The translations under genes and the position numbers were made by a program. DNA of 64,000 nucleotides from Maritimibacter dapengensis. GTDB lineage: Bacteria > Pseudomonadota > Alphaproteobacteria > Rhodobacterales > Rhodobacteraceae. The stretch is from the NCBI RefSeq assembly GCF_019218265.1, contig NZ_JAHUZE010000001.1:868001-932000 (forward strand), read 5' to 3'. Each line of letters starts with the position of its first letter. The first letter of the stretch is position 1. Positions 17,376 to 26,086 of the stretch are shown here, piece after piece. The notes below the pieces were generated by a model. It was given only the letters and a program-made list of their open reading frames with translations, was not told where the DNA came from and did no database searches.

Positions 17376-18398
17376 TCACTCTCCACAGATACCTTGAAGG
17401 CTGACCCATGCGCTGTCGGGAATGAGCGGTTCCGCCTGAGAGACGGGGACCGGGTCGGCCTCGATCAAGGGCAGGGTCGTCTCGCCGGTCTGGTCGAGCG
17501 CGTAGGCGTAAGGTGACGTCCTCAGGCGGGCCGCGTCGAACCGGGCGACGAGTGTGTCGTGATCGAGCGATGCCGGAGAACGGGTCAGCAGGCGTTCAGC
17601 ATAAGAATCGAGGACATCGCTGGAAATATGCCCGGTGGTGAGAAGTTTGACTGTCGCGATGAGGCCCGCATGTTGCAGGAGGCCCAGCATCGGATCGCTG
17701 GCCTGCGCGCGGACATGTTCGGCAAGGATAAACCCGGCGGCCACGTCCGGTTCTTCGTAGTCTTCGACCAACGCCCGGTTCAGCAGGATGATACCGCCCG
17801 GCAGGTGGGCCGAGGTTTCGACGCCGGAGGACAGGATCACGGCGCGTGAACTGCCCGGACCAAGCGCCCGCACGCGAAGTTGGGCGAGGGCGGCTTTGCC
17901 GAGCCGCGTGTCGCAAGGCGGGCCGGACACCCTGCGAATGCGGTCGAGAAGCGCTGCGCCCGTCTCGGCGCGGGTCACGTCGGGCAATACCGATAGCGTC
18001 TGACGCGTCAGGGCACCGGGGAGCCAGGTGACTGCCACCAGACCGATCGCGAAAGCGACGGCGGCGGAGATGAAGAGCCGCACCCTGCCGCGCTGCGGCC
18101 TGCGGCGCAGGATCGCCTTGCGCACTTTTTCGATCGCGTCGATCATCTCGTCATCCGCGATTTCAAGGGCTTCGGCTTCGTCCGGATCGTCGGAAGGTGC
18201 GAAAAGGGCAGGCCGTTTCCCGACGTTCAGCCGGTGGACTGCGGCGAGGGACCAATGTGACAGAGCCCTGTCGGTCTTGTCCGAGATCGTCAGGGTCGCG
18301 TCGCCCACGGAAACGATGACCTCGACGCGCTGCGCCTCGGGCGTGGCGCGCCAGAGCCCGGTGGCTTCGAGCCGGTCATATTGGGTCAGGGCCGTCAT
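17376..18398 (-). CDS. M48-like membrane protein lacking the HEXXH zinc motif
   Basis: A 340-residue protein with a cytoplasmic N-terminal domain (1-105), one membrane segment at about 107-126, and a periplasmic part. The periplasmic part contains AHLPGGIILLNRALVEDYEEPDVAAGFILAEHVRAQ, in short sections the layout of M48 proteases (LPGG-ILLN-RAL, then the helix that normally carries HEXXH). Here the helix reads LAEHVRAQ, with Ala and Arg where the two zinc histidines should be, so peptidase activity is unlikely. Cys162 and the C-terminal Cys338 may pair. It may be a regulatory pseudo-protease. It is convergent with the upstream exported protein gene. Confidence 0.65.
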   Translation of the reverse strand: MTALTQYDRLEATGLWRATPEAQRVEVIVSVGDATLTISDKTDRALSHWSLAAVHRLNVGKRPALFAPSDDPDEAEALEIADDEMIDAIEKVRKAILRRRPQRGRVRLFISAAVAFAIGLVAVTWLPGALTRQTLSVLPDVTRAETGAALLDRIRRVSGPPCDTRLGKAALAQLRVRALGPGSSRAVILSSGVETSAHLPGGIILLNRALVEDYEEPDVAAGFILAEHVRAQASDPMLGLLQHAGLIATVKLLTTGHISSDVLDSYAERLLTRSPASLDHDTLVARFDAARLRTSPYAYALDQTGETTLPLIEADPVPVSQAEPLIPDSAWVSLQGICGE

Positions 18399-18717
18399 CG
18401 GCTGGCTGCTCGGAATGGTTCTTGTTTGGCGAAGGATAGCTTGCCGGGATCGTTATGGAAAGGTCGCCTGGACGCCTGTCGTGGGCGGTGTTTCCCACGG
18501 TGAACGGCAAGGCTGGCGGTCGGAACCGGTGGCTGGCTTCGGCGGCTGGCTTCGGTTTTGTCGTGCGTGGTTACTGGGGCCTGCCGCAGGATTCCGGGAT
18601 TCTAGAATTCTAGAATCCTGGAGGTGATGAAAGCACGCATTTTCAACGCTTTAACCGGTCGTTCCTCAGAAAAAAGGTTAATGTCGGGGTCGAACGTGCT
18701 TGCCCCCGCGCTGTGCC
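18399..18717. other. 319-bp intergenic region with a perfect 22-bp palindrome
   Basis: No supported gene. The central feature is a 22-bp perfect palindrome at 18597-18618 (arm GGATTCTAGAA). Downstream of it GGAGGTGATGAAAGC resembles both a ribosome site too close to an ATG at 18627 and the GATGAA tail of the intergenic repeats; a 50-codon frame there has no support. The left part carries the promoter of the M48-like gene, the right part is the 3' flank of the ligase gene. Confidence 0.5.
18597..18618. repeat. Perfect 22-bp palindrome (TTCTAGAA repeats)
   Basis: GGATTCTAGAA joined directly to its reverse complement, giving two overlapping TTCTAGAA-type units. It can be a protein operator or form a hairpin in RNA. 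Confidence 0.8.
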
Positions 18718-20346
18718 TCAGAGTTCGGCCACCATCTTGCGCAGTTCGAATTTCTGGATTTTGCCCGTGGAAGTCTTGGGGAGTTCGGTGAAGATCACGC
18801 GTTTGGGCGTCTTGAAACCTGCGAGTTCCTTGCGGGTATGGGCGATCAACTCGTCCTCAGTCACGTTCGCGCCCTCGCGCAGCTCGACGAAAGCGCAGGG
18901 CACTTCGCCCCATTTTTCGTCCGGCTTGGCGACAACGGCGCAGAGCATCACCGCGGGGTGGTGCATGAGCACGTCCTCGACCTCGACCGATGAGACGTTT
19001 TCGCCGCCCGAGATGATCACGTCCTTCGCGCGGTCGGTGATCTTGATGTAGCCGTCGGGGTGCTGAAACGCGATGTCGCCCGAGTGGAAATAGCCGCCCT
19101 TGAACGCCTTGGCGGTCTCGTCCGGGTTCTTGAGGTACCCCTTCATCACGACATTGCCGCGGGCCATGATCTCGCCCACCGTTTCGCCATCCCACGGCGC
19201 TTGTTCCATGCTTTCGGCATCGAGCACCGTGACTTCGGCCATGTCGGCATGGCCTACGCCCTGGCGCGATTTGATCGCGTAGCGCTCGGCGTCGGGCAGG
19301 TAATTCCACGCGTCTTTCCAGAAGGTCTCGGTGATATGGCCGTAGGTCTCGGTCAGGCCGTAGACCTGCGTGACGTGAAAGCCCAGGGGTTCGATCCCGG
19401 CGAGCGTGGCGGCGGGCGGGGGCGCGCCGGCGGTATAGACCTCGACGATATGGTCGAATTCACGGCGGTCGTCGGGTTTGGCGTTGATCAGAAGGCCGAG
19501 CACGATGGGTGCGCCGCCGAAATGGGTCACGCCTTCGTCCGCGATGGCGTCGTAGATCGCTTTGGCGGTGATGTCGCGGCAACAGATGATGGTGCCGCCG
19601 ACGGCGGGCAGCGTCCAGGTGTGGCACCAGTTGTTGCAGTGAAAGAGCGGCACGATGGTCAGGTAGCGCGTGTCCTTCGTCAGCCCCCAGGCGATCGCGA
19701 CGCCCATTGTGTGCAGGTACGCGCCCCGGTGGGAATAGACCACGCCCTTGGGTCGCCCGGTCGTGCCGGAGGTGTAGTTGAGCGCAAGGCTTTCCCATTC
19801 GTCTTCGGGCATGACCCAGGGAAACGCGGGGTCGCCGCCTGCGATGAAGTCCTCGTATTCAGTGTGGCGGCCCGATGCGGGGAAGCCCGCCGCCGGGTCC
19901 GCGACCTCGATCAGGGTCGGGGGCGGGCCGTCCATTTTCGTGAGGGCTTTCTCCACCACGTCGAGGAACTGGCTGTCGACCAGAACGACTTTTGCCTCGC
20001 CGTGGTCGAGGATGTAGGCGATCGTGCCTACGTCGAGCCGCACGTTGATGGTGTTCAGGATCGCGCCCGTGGCCGGAACGCCCCAATGCGCCTCGGCCTG
20101 GGCGAGGATGTTGGGCAGCATCGTTGCGACGACGTCGCCGGAGGACACGCCGGCGCCTGTGAGCGCCGAGGCGAGGCGCGAGCATCGCGCGTCCAATTCG
20201 CCGTAGGTGTACCGGCGGTCGCCATAGACGATCGCCGTGCGTTCCGGCATGATGCGGGCCGCACGCAGGAGATGGGAGAGGGGCGTGAGCGGCACGAAAT
20301 TCGCCGCGTTTCTGTCGAGTCCGGTTTCGTCCTTGAGCCAGCCCAT
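18718..20346 (-). CDS. DmdB-like acyl-CoA ligase (AMP-dependent synthetase)
   Basis: A 542-residue ANL-superfamily ligase. It follows the pattern of the roseobacter methylmercaptopropionate-CoA ligase family: MGWLKDETGL start, NFVPLTPLSHLLRAAR, AMP-binding loop LNYTSGTTGRPKG at about 189-201, PLFHCNNWCHTW, QVYGLTETYG at about 329-338, YFHSGDIAFQHPDGY, and C-terminal PKTSTGKIQKFELR. DmdB acts after DMSP demethylation, ligating CoA to 3-methylmercaptopropionate with ATP, but paralogues in roseobacters also use short and medium fatty acids, so the substrate is not settled and I give no symbol. No other dmd gene is next to it. It is divergent from the sulfotransferase gene. Confidence 0.85.
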   Translation of the reverse strand: MGWLKDETGLDRNAANFVPLTPLSHLLRAARIMPERTAIVYGDRRYTYGELDARCSRLASALTGAGVSSGDVVATMLPNILAQAEAHWGVPATGAILNTINVRLDVGTIAYILDHGEAKVVLVDSQFLDVVEKALTKMDGPPPTLIEVADPAAGFPASGRHTEYEDFIAGGDPAFPWVMPEDEWESLALNYTSGTTGRPKGVVYSHRGAYLHTMGVAIAWGLTKDTRYLTIVPLFHCNNWCHTWTLPAVGGTIICCRDITAKAIYDAIADEGVTHFGGAPIVLGLLINAKPDDRREFDHIVEVYTAGAPPPAATLAGIEPLGFHVTQVYGLTETYGHITETFWKDAWNYLPDAERYAIKSRQGVGHADMAEVTVLDAESMEQAPWDGETVGEIMARGNVVMKGYLKNPDETAKAFKGGYFHSGDIAFQHPDGYIKITDRAKDVIISGGENVSSVEVEDVLMHHPAVMLCAVVAKPDEKWGEVPCAFVELREGANVTEDELIAHTRKELAGFKTPKRVIFTELPKTSTGKIQKFELRKMVAEL

Positions 20347-20443
20347 GTCGTCCTCCCTGATTGGCGCATCCGATTAGGGAACATGGGGGCGGTTTCGTCA
20401 ATCCGGCTTTTCGCCCGCGCGGGGGCGGGATAGGGTCGCGCCC

Positions 20444-21097
20444 ATGATCCTTTCGCGTGGTCGCCGCTACATCTTCGTGCATGCCCCAAAGACCGGGGGA
20501 ACGTCGCTCGCCCTCATGCTCGAGGCCAAGGCGATGAAGGACGACATATTGGTGGGCGACACGCCGAAAGCGGTGAAGCGGCGAGGCCGGGTTCGCGATG
20601 CAAAGACGTCGGGGCGGCTTTGGAAGCATTCGCAGCTATCGGACCTTCATGGGCTCGCGACACAGGTCGAGATGGAGGATTTCTTTGTCTTCACGATGGT
20701 CCGTAACCCATGGGACCGGATGGTCAGTTACTATCACTGGCTGCGGGAGCAGTGCTTTGACCATCCGGCGGTGGGCGTTGCGAAGGCGAACGACTTCGAG
20801 ACCTTCGCCCGGAACGAATTGGTCCTCCAAGGCCTGAAACAAAATCCATATGCGCGTTACGTCTCCGATGGGGGCGGAATCGAGCGCGGGGATCATTTCG
20901 TCCGGCTCGAACATTTCGGCGAGGATCTGGAACTCGTCGAAGCGCGGATCGGGACGAAGCTCGGTCCGCTTGCGCACGAGAACGCCTCGAATCGGCGTGA
21001 GGATTTCCGCAGCTATTACTCGGACGCATCAAGTGAGGCCGTGGCGGCGGCCTGCGCCGTAGATATCGAGCGTTTCGGCTACACGTTCGATCCGTAA
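20444..21097 (+). CDS. Sulfotransferase family 2-type protein
   Basis: A 217-residue protein with the two PAPS-binding elements of sulfotransferases: the 5'-phosphosulfate loop HAPKTGGTS at residues about 13-21 and the 3'-phosphate site VRNPWDRMVSYYH at about 85-97. FVHAPKTGGTSL is the version seen in the Sulfotransfer_2 group, which moves sulfate from PAPS to carbohydrates or lipids. It is cytoplasmic by sequence, with no signal peptide or membrane segment. The acceptor is unknown; roseobacters have many paralogues. It stands alone and is followed by a long intergenic region. Confidence 0.8.
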   Translation: MILSRGRRYIFVHAPKTGGTSLALMLEAKAMKDDILVGDTPKAVKRRGRVRDAKTSGRLWKHSQLSDLHGLATQVEMEDFFVFTMVRNPWDRMVSYYHWLREQCFDHPAVGVAKANDFETFARNELVLQGLKQNPYARYVSDGGGIERGDHFVRLEHFGEDLELVEARIGTKLGPLAHENASNRREDFRSYYSDASSEAVAAACAVDIERFGYTFDP

Positions 21098-21420
21098 TTC
21101 ATCGCGATACCGGCAACAATCCAGCCGGCGGTGCAGGGCCGTGTGACGTCGTGCGACAATGCCAAGATATCACCTTATTTGTGCCTGAGTTTCTCCGCTG
21201 CGCCTCACGAGGCTGAAGGGAACGACCCGTCCACGAGGGCTGCCACCCGGACCCGGTCGTGCAAAATGCTTGGGGAAATCGACATGTCCGGAAAGATCGA
21301 CGCACGCGCCTGCCGCGACACCTGCCTTCTGGCGGATGGCGGTGGATGGTTGGCGGGCGGGCTTGCCGTGACCGAAACAGTTGCCCGCCTGGGGGAAGGG
21401 GGTCTTCACCGACCTGCCGC

Positions 21421-21553
21421 CTAACGGGCCACGGCGCGTGCGATCAGCATCCCTGCGCGCGCCGTGACAGATATTCGCGCTTGTTCCTGCCCCCCCAAAC
21501 TCATGAGCGCGAATAGCCCCGTCCGACCCCCTTGCCGGACGGGGCATTTTTTT
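21421..21553 (+). ncRNA. Candidate small RNA ending in an intrinsic terminator
   Basis: The first hairpin pairs CACGGCGCG (21430-21438) with CGCGCCGTG (21458-21466), extendable to 12 pairs. A C-rich single-stranded stretch (CCCCCCC) with potential to bind ribosome sites follows, then the terminator. No promoter was identified, so the 5' end is a guess. Confidence 0.3.
21516..21553 (+). terminator. Strong Rho-independent terminator, plus strand
   Basis: Perfect 10-bp stem GCCCCGTCCG (21516-21525) with CGGACGGGGC (21536-21545), 10-nt loop, followed by A and seven Ts. Confidence 0.9.
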
Positions 21554-21655
21554 GCGCGGCACTTTTCGCAGGGGTGTGGTGCACGCTTCGGGCCGGTGTT
21601 GGTTTGCCGCTTGGCGTTCTGCCAGCGCGCACCTTACCGGGTCGCGACCTGAAGA

Positions 21656-22144
21656 TCAGGTCGGCGCCGTGATGGTCCAAGGTGTATCGAACACATGCTC
21701 CTCGAGGTTCGCGCCGGGGCCGACCCGGTCGATCACGGCGAAGAGGCCGGGGGCGGACAAGGGCGTGAGAACGCCGTGCCATGTGCCCCGGTGAAAGTTG
21801 ATCGCCTGACCGGGTTCGGTGACGAAGGCCTGCGGCACACCCGGCACATCGCCCTTGTCTTCGGCCACGATCACGAGGAACGGGGCCCTCGTCATCGGTA
21901 CGAAACACTGGCTGCCCGAGGGGTGACGTTCGACGAGGTCCAGCAGGTAAGGAAACGCCCGTGGTTCGGCATCGAACAGGCTCACGCCGGCCCGACCATC
22001 TGCGAAATCGAGCTGTGCCCGGTCGTGATACCGACCGCATTTGCCTTGGTTGATGATCTTGTCCGGCGTGCCCGACGTGTCGAGCAGATCGCCGAACGGC
22101 GCGTAGGCGTCAGCGGTGATCGGGACGGCCTGGATCTCGCGCAT
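21656..22144 (-). CDS. allA: Ureidoglycolate lyase
   Basis: A 162-residue enzyme of the cupin-like AllA family that splits ureidoglycolate into glyoxylate and urea, the last step of purine ring breakdown. Recognisable parts are PITADAYAPFGDLLD at the N-terminus, INQGKCGRYHD, FLVIVAEDKG and the active-site-lining NFHRGTWHGVLTPL near residues 120-133. ATG 22144 overlaps the stop of the upstream fusion gene as TGATG, indicating translational coupling; the GTG one codon upstream is less likely. The urea it releases could be used with scavenged urea (urt operon at 33.6 kb), though no urease genes are in the window. Confidence 0.93.
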   Translation of the reverse strand: MREIQAVPITADAYAPFGDLLDTSGTPDKIINQGKCGRYHDRAQLDFADGRAGVSLFDAEPRAFPYLLDLVERHPSGSQCFVPMTRAPFLVIVAEDKGDVPGVPQAFVTEPGQAINFHRGTWHGVLTPLSAPGLFAVIDRVGPGANLEEHVFDTPWTITAPT

Positions 22145-23559
22145 CACGGCAGTTTCTCTTTCAACCTGAGGAGCGCGATACGCTCGACCTGTTTGCAGGC
22201 TTCGGTGAATTCCGTCTCGGTGTCGTTGTCCACGCGGCGGCGGAAGGCGTTCAGGATACCGGCCTTGTCGTGGTCCCGCACCGCGATGATGAAGGGGAAC
22301 CCGTGTTTGGCGACATAGGCGTCATTCATTTCGGTGAAGGCCGTGCGCTCGTCATCCGTGAGCGCGTCGAGCCCTGCGCTCGCCTGTTCCGCCGTACTGT
22401 CGGCGGTCAGCCTCTTGGCAGCGGCGAGTTTGCCGGCCAGGTCCGGGTGCGCGGTCAGCACGCCAAGGCGTTCGTCGCGGGACGCAGACCGGAACATGCG
22501 CGCGAGCGCATTGTGCAGACCGATAGCGCTGTCATGGGCGGGGCCGAGTTCGAGGGCATGGGCGCGTTCGGCAATCCACGGGGAATGCTCGAAAATGCCG
22601 CCGAAGGTTTCGACGAAACCGGCGCGGTCCATTTTGTGCGGTTCGGGGCGGGAGACGGGGGGATGCGTCTTGGCCCAATGGCGCGCGATGTCGATACGGC
22701 GGGGGCACCAGACGCCCTCGAACCCGGCGATGTAGTCGAGGAAACGCTTCAGGCCCATGATCCGGCCCGGTCGCCCCACAAGTCGGCAATGCAGGCCCAC
22801 GGACATCATCTTCGGTGCGCCCGCAAGACCTTCGGCATAGAGCGCGTCGAAGGCGTCTTTCAGGTAAGCGAAAAAATGGTCGCCTGTGTTGAAGCCCTGT
22901 GCCGTGGCGAAGCGCATGTCGTTGGCGTCGAGCGTGTAGGGGATGATGAGCTGGTCGCGCTCGGCGACCTTCAGCCAATACGGCAGGTCGTCGTCGTAGG
23001 TGTCCGAGACATAGGCCAGTTGCCCGGTCTCGGCCGCCAGACGCACCGTGTTCATCGACGAGCGACCCGTGTACCAGCCTTCAGGCGGTCGCCCGGTGAC
23101 TTCCGTATGCAGCCGGATCGCCTCGGCAATCTGGGCGCGTTCCTCTTCCTCCGGCATGTCCTTGTGTTCGACCCATTTCAGACCGTGCGAGGCGATTTCC
23201 CAATCCGCCTCGATCATGGCGGCGACCTGTTCGGGCGAGCGGGCGAGGGCGGTCGCCACGCCGTAGACCGTGGGTTTGATCCCGGCCCCCGTGAACATGC
23301 GGTGAAGGCGCCAGAACCCGGCGCGCGCGCCGTATTCGTAGATCGATTCCATGTTCCAATGGCGCTGGCCTTCCCAAGCCGCCGCGCCGACGATTTCGGA
23401 CAGGAACGCTTCGGACGCCGCGTCGCCATGCAACAGGCAATTTTCGCCGCCTTCCTCGTAATTGACGACGAATTGCACCGCGATCCGTGCGCCGCCGGGC
23501 CATTTCGGATCGGGTGTCTCGGCCCCGTAGCCGCGCATGTCGCGAGGATATCTGTCCAC
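22144..23559 (-). CDS. puuE: Bifunctional allantoinase PuuE / OHCU decarboxylase UraD fusion
   Basis: A 471-residue fusion. Residues about 1-310 are PuuE, the cofactor-independent allantoinase with polysaccharide-deacetylase fold: YPRDMRGYGAETPDPKWP start, VNYEEGGENCLLHGD, EIASHGLKWVEH, GWYTGRSSMNT. Residues about 315-471 are 2-oxo-4-hydroxy-4-carboxy-5-ureidoimidazoline decarboxylase (UraD): FVETFGGIFEHSPWIAERA, then GLDALTDDERTAFTEMNDAYVAKHGFPFIIAVRD split over about residues 395-430. UraD makes S-allantoin and PuuE opens it to allantoate, so the fusion joins consecutive steps. It is upstream of allA and divergent from hiuH-puuD. Confidence 0.93.
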   Translation of the reverse strand: MDRYPRDMRGYGAETPDPKWPGGARIAVQFVVNYEEGGENCLLHGDAASEAFLSEIVGAAAWEGQRHWNMESIYEYGARAGFWRLHRMFTGAGIKPTVYGVATALARSPEQVAAMIEADWEIASHGLKWVEHKDMPEEEERAQIAEAIRLHTEVTGRPPEGWYTGRSSMNTVRLAAETGQLAYVSDTYDDDLPYWLKVAERDQLIIPYTLDANDMRFATAQGFNTGDHFFAYLKDAFDALYAEGLAGAPKMMSVGLHCRLVGRPGRIMGLKRFLDYIAGFEGVWCPRRIDIARHWAKTHPPVSRPEPHKMDRAGFVETFGGIFEHSPWIAERAHALELGPAHDSAIGLHNALARMFRSASRDERLGVLTAHPDLAGKLAAAKRLTADSTAEQASAGLDALTDDERTAFTEMNDAYVAKHGFPFIIAVRDHDKAGILNAFRRRVDNDTETEFTEACKQVERIALLRLKEKLP

Positions 23560-23730
23560 GTTTCACCCCCGTTCCGTTCGAAATCGGCTGAAATGCTCTG
23601 AAAACAGGCAGTTGGTCCGCCCAAGGGATAAGCACTTGTGAATGATTTGGAAACGGTTTTCACTCATTCCTTGCGGGTGCGGCCAAATCGCCGTCCTGCT
23701 TGGCGGGAACATGATGGAATTGATGAAACC
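23560..23730. promoter_or_regulatory. Divergent promoter region of the purine catabolic genes
   Basis: The 171 bp between puuE and hiuH must drive both transcripts. GAATGA (23641-23646) and TCATTC (23665-23670) form 6-bp arms 18 bp apart around GGAAACGGTTTTC. No regulator gene is nearby. Confidence 0.35.
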
Positions 23731-24087
23731 ATGAGCGGCTATTTGACCACCCATGTGCTGGATACCGCGCGGGGATGCCCGGCGGAAGGGATCGAGATCG
23801 CGCTTTTCCGGGTGTCGGGCAATTCGCACAAGAAGATCGCGACCACGGTGACGAATGCCGACGGACGAACGGATGCCCCGATCCTGCCCGCCGAGAAATT
23901 CCAGACGGGAACGTATGAGCTGATCTTTTTCACGGGCGAGTACCTGCAGGCCGCCGGGCTTGCAGGGGATGACCCGCTGTTTCTCGACCAGATCCCGATC
24001 CGCTTCGGGATGAGCGATGCCGAGGCGCATTATCACGTGCCGCTTCTGCTTTCGCCCTATGGCTATTCGACGTACCGGGGGAGCTGA
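23731..24087 (+). CDS. hiuH: 5-hydroxyisourate hydrolase (transthyretin-like)
   Basis: A 118-residue transthyretin-fold enzyme that hydrolyses 5-hydroxyisourate, the product of urate oxidation, to OHCU. The family signatures are THVLDTARGCPAEGI at the N-terminus with the catalytic histidine, ILPAEKFQTGTYEL, and the C-terminal HYHVPLLLSPYGYSTYRGS with the YRGS tail. The start at 23731 follows the family; the frame reaches back to 23638 inside the promoter region. It lies 2 bp before puuD, so the urate oxidase and this hydrolase are co-transcribed. Confidence 0.95.
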   Translation: MSGYLTTHVLDTARGCPAEGIEIALFRVSGNSHKKIATTVTNADGRTDAPILPAEKFQTGTYELIFFTGEYLQAAGLAGDDPLFLDQIPIRFGMSDAEAHYHVPLLLSPYGYSTYRGS

Positions 24088-24089
24088 GG

Positions 24090-25316
24090 ATGCTGGCGAC
24101 CATTTTCCTTGATTGGGCAGAGTTTGCGGTGCGCTGGCTTCATGTCGTGACCGCCATCGCCTGGATCGGGTCGTCGTTCTACTTCATCGCGCTCGATCTG
24201 GGGTTGCTTCCGTCGACCGACCGGCGCGAGGGCGTTTCAGGCGAGGCGTGGCAGGTTCATGGCGGAGGCTTCTATTTCATCCAGAAATACATGGTCAGCC
24301 CGTCGCGGATGCCGGACACGCTGACATGGTTCATCTGGGAGAGCTATTCCACATGGCTCTCGGGCGCGGCCCTTCTGATCCTCGTCTATTACGTCGGCGC
24401 GGAGATGTACCTCGTCGATCTCGCCAAGGCGGACTTGTCGATCTGGGCCGCGATCGCGATTTCGGCGGCCTCATTGACCATCGGCTGGCTTGTCTATGAC
24501 CGCCTGTGCAAGTCCGGTCTGGCCGAGCGCCCGACGTTGCTGATGATCCTGCTGTTCGTGCTGCTCATGGCGATGGGATACGGGTACAACCAGATCTTTA
24601 CGGGGCGGGCGGTGCTTCTGCATCTCGGTGCTTTCACGGCGACGATCATGACGGCCAACGTGTTCTTCACCATCATCCCGAACCAGCGGATCGTGGTGGC
24701 CGATCTCAAGGCGAAACGCGAACCCGACCCGAAATACGGGAAGATCGCCAAGCTCAGATCGACCCATAACAACTACCTGACGCTGCCGGTCATCTTCCTG
24801 ATGCTGTCGAACCATTACCCGCTTGCCTTCGCGTCCACCTACAACTGGCTGATCGCGGGGCTTGTGTTCCTTATGGGCGTGTCGATCCGGCATTTTTTCA
24901 ACACCCACCATGCCCACAAAGGGTATCCGTGGTGGACATGGCTGGTGACGGCGCTTCTGTTCCTCGCCGCCGTGTGGCTCTCGACGCTTGGCACACAGGG
25001 GTTCACCTATGAAGAGGCAGAAGCCCGCGCGCTCAGCCCGCGTGAGACACGCCTGGCCGCGGCGGAGGGGTTCGAGGAGGTGACGGATATCGTGCTGGGT
25101 CGCTGTTCCATGTGCCATACGCGAGAGCCGGGCTGGCCGGGGATCGCTGTGCCGCCGAAAGGCGTGGTGCTCGAGACCCCCGCCGATATCGCGCATGAGG
25201 CGCATCGGATCTATATCCATGCCGGGCTGACCGACGCGATGCCCCCCGCAAACGTGTCCTACATGGAGCCAGCCGAGCGCGCGGCGATCCGGGCCTGGAT
25301 CGAAGCGGCTGGCTGA
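24090..25316 (+). CDS. puuD: Membrane urate oxidase with cytochrome c domain
   Basis: A 408-residue PuuD-type urate hydroxylase: about eight membrane segments (urate oxidase N-terminal domain, [17 protein letters not shown] at residues 16-32, [12 protein letters not shown] loop) and a C-terminal mono-haem cytochrome c with CSMCH near residue 340 and the axial methionine probably in DAMPPAN. It passes electrons from urate to the respiratory chain, replacing the cofactorless uricase. Together with hiuH and the PuuE/UraD fusion it completes urate to allantoate conversion; allA handles ureidoglycolate but allantoate hydrolysis genes are not in the window. Confidence 0.94.
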   Translation: MLATIFLDWAEFAVRWLHVVTAIAWIGSSFYFIALDLGLLPSTDRREGVSGEAWQVHGGGFYFIQKYMVSPSRMPDTLTWFIWESYSTWLSGAALLILVYYVGAEMYLVDLAKADLSIWAAIAISAASLTIGWLVYDRLCKSGLAERPTLLMILLFVLLMAMGYGYNQIFTGRAVLLHLGAFTATIMTANVFFTIIPNQRIVVADLKAKREPDPKYGKIAKLRSTHNNYLTLPVIFLMLSNHYPLAFASTYNWLIAGLVFLMGVSIRHFFNTHHAHKGYPWWTWLVTALLFLAAVWLSTLGTQGFTYEEAEARALSPRETRLAAAEGFEEVTDIVLGRCSMCHTREPGWPGIAVPPKGVVLETPADIAHEAHRIYIHAGLTDAMPPANVSYMEPAERAAIRAWIEAAG

Positions 25317-25352
25317 GATCGGTTTCGCGGCGCTTGCGCGCCACGACGGGCC

Positions 25353-25402
25353 GGGGGACCAGTCCCCCGATCCCTCTGAGGTATTTTCGGAACGATGAAG
25401 GG
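25353..25402. repeat. Intergenic repeat, copy B (hairpin plus conserved tail)
   Basis: Perfect 7-bp hairpin GGGGGAC-CA-GTCCCCC (25353-25368) followed by GATCCCTCTGAGGTATTTTC and GGAACGATGAAGGG (25369-25402). The tail matches copy A at 1131-1160 almost base for base. It lies 37 bp after puuD and may act as its terminator. Confidence 0.65.
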
Positions 25403-25498
25403 GATCATCGGCCACAGGCCGGAGCGATGGATTTTTGTCGTCTTTTCAGGGAGCAGCAGCGCCCCTATAAGGCGGGGGCAATCAGGAGGGCCGGTGTG

Positions 25499-26086
25499 AT
25501 GCGCACAGCCAAGATCAGCCGAACGACGGCGGAAACCGAGATCAGCGTCGAGATCGACCTCGACGGGACCGGGGCATATGACAACCAGACGGGCGTGGGG
25601 TTCTTCGACCACATGCTTGACCAGTTGTCGCGTCATTCGCTGATCGACATGACCATCCGGGCCAAGGGCGATCTGCACATCGACGATCACCACACGGTCG
25701 AGGATACCGGCATTGCGCTGGGGCAGGCGCTTCGCGACGCGCTGGGCGACAAGAAGGGCATCCGGCGCTATGGCGAATGTCACTTGCCGATGGATGACGC
25801 GCAGGTGCGGGCGGCGCTCGATTTGTCGGGGCGGCCCTATCTCGTGTGGAATGTCGACCTGCCGACGCCGAAGATCGGGACGTTCGACACCGAGCTGGTG
25901 CGCGAATTCTTCACCGCATTCGCCACCAATGGCGGCATCACGCTCCATGTCGACCAACTGCACGGGTTCAACAGCCACCACATCGCGGAAGCCGCGTTCA
26001 AGGCGGTGGCGCGCGCTCTTCGAGTCGCGGTCGAGACCGATCCGCGCAAGGCCGATGCGATCCCGTCCACGAAAGGTGCACTTTGA
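25499..26086 (+). CDS. hisB: Imidazoleglycerol-phosphate dehydratase
   Basis: A 195-residue monofunctional HisB that dehydrates imidazoleglycerol phosphate to imidazoleacetol phosphate in histidine synthesis. Duplicated metal-binding histidine motifs are visible: [14 protein letters not shown] with [17 protein letters not shown], and [26 protein letters not shown] at 25483-25490 supports ATG 25499; the open frame continues to 25334 with no ribosome site. The hisH start overlaps its stop codon. Confidence 0.96.
   Translation: MRTAKISRTTAETEISVEIDLDGTGAYDNQTGVGFFDHMLDQLSRHSLIDMTIRAKGDLHIDDHHTVEDTGIALGQALRDALGDKKGIRRYGECHLPMDDAQVRAALDLSGRPYLVWNVDLPTPKIGTFDTELVREFFTAFATNGGITLHVDQLHGFNSHHIAEAAFKAVARALRVAVETDPRKADAIPSTKGAL

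Larger units (their letters stand above)
21098..21655. other. 558-bp intergenic region with hairpin and terminator
   Basis: No supported protein gene. A frame from 21284 to 21424 (46 codons) has only a weak ribosome site. The right half contains a long hairpin at 21430-21466 and a strong plus-strand terminator at 21516-21553, separated by a C-rich segment (21489-21497). This is compatible with a small RNA or with an extended 3' UTR of the sulfotransferase gene. Confidence 0.45.

Noticed and set aside
18627-18776. About 50-codon frame after the 22-bp palindrome with GGAGGTGATG
   Set aside because: The Shine-Dalgarno is only 2 nt from the ATG and the frame overlaps the ligase gene antisense; composition is not coding-like.
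21284-21424. 46-codon frame MSGKIDARACRD... upstream of the terminator
   Set aside because: Weak ribosome site and no recognisable domain; kept only as part of the intergenic description.
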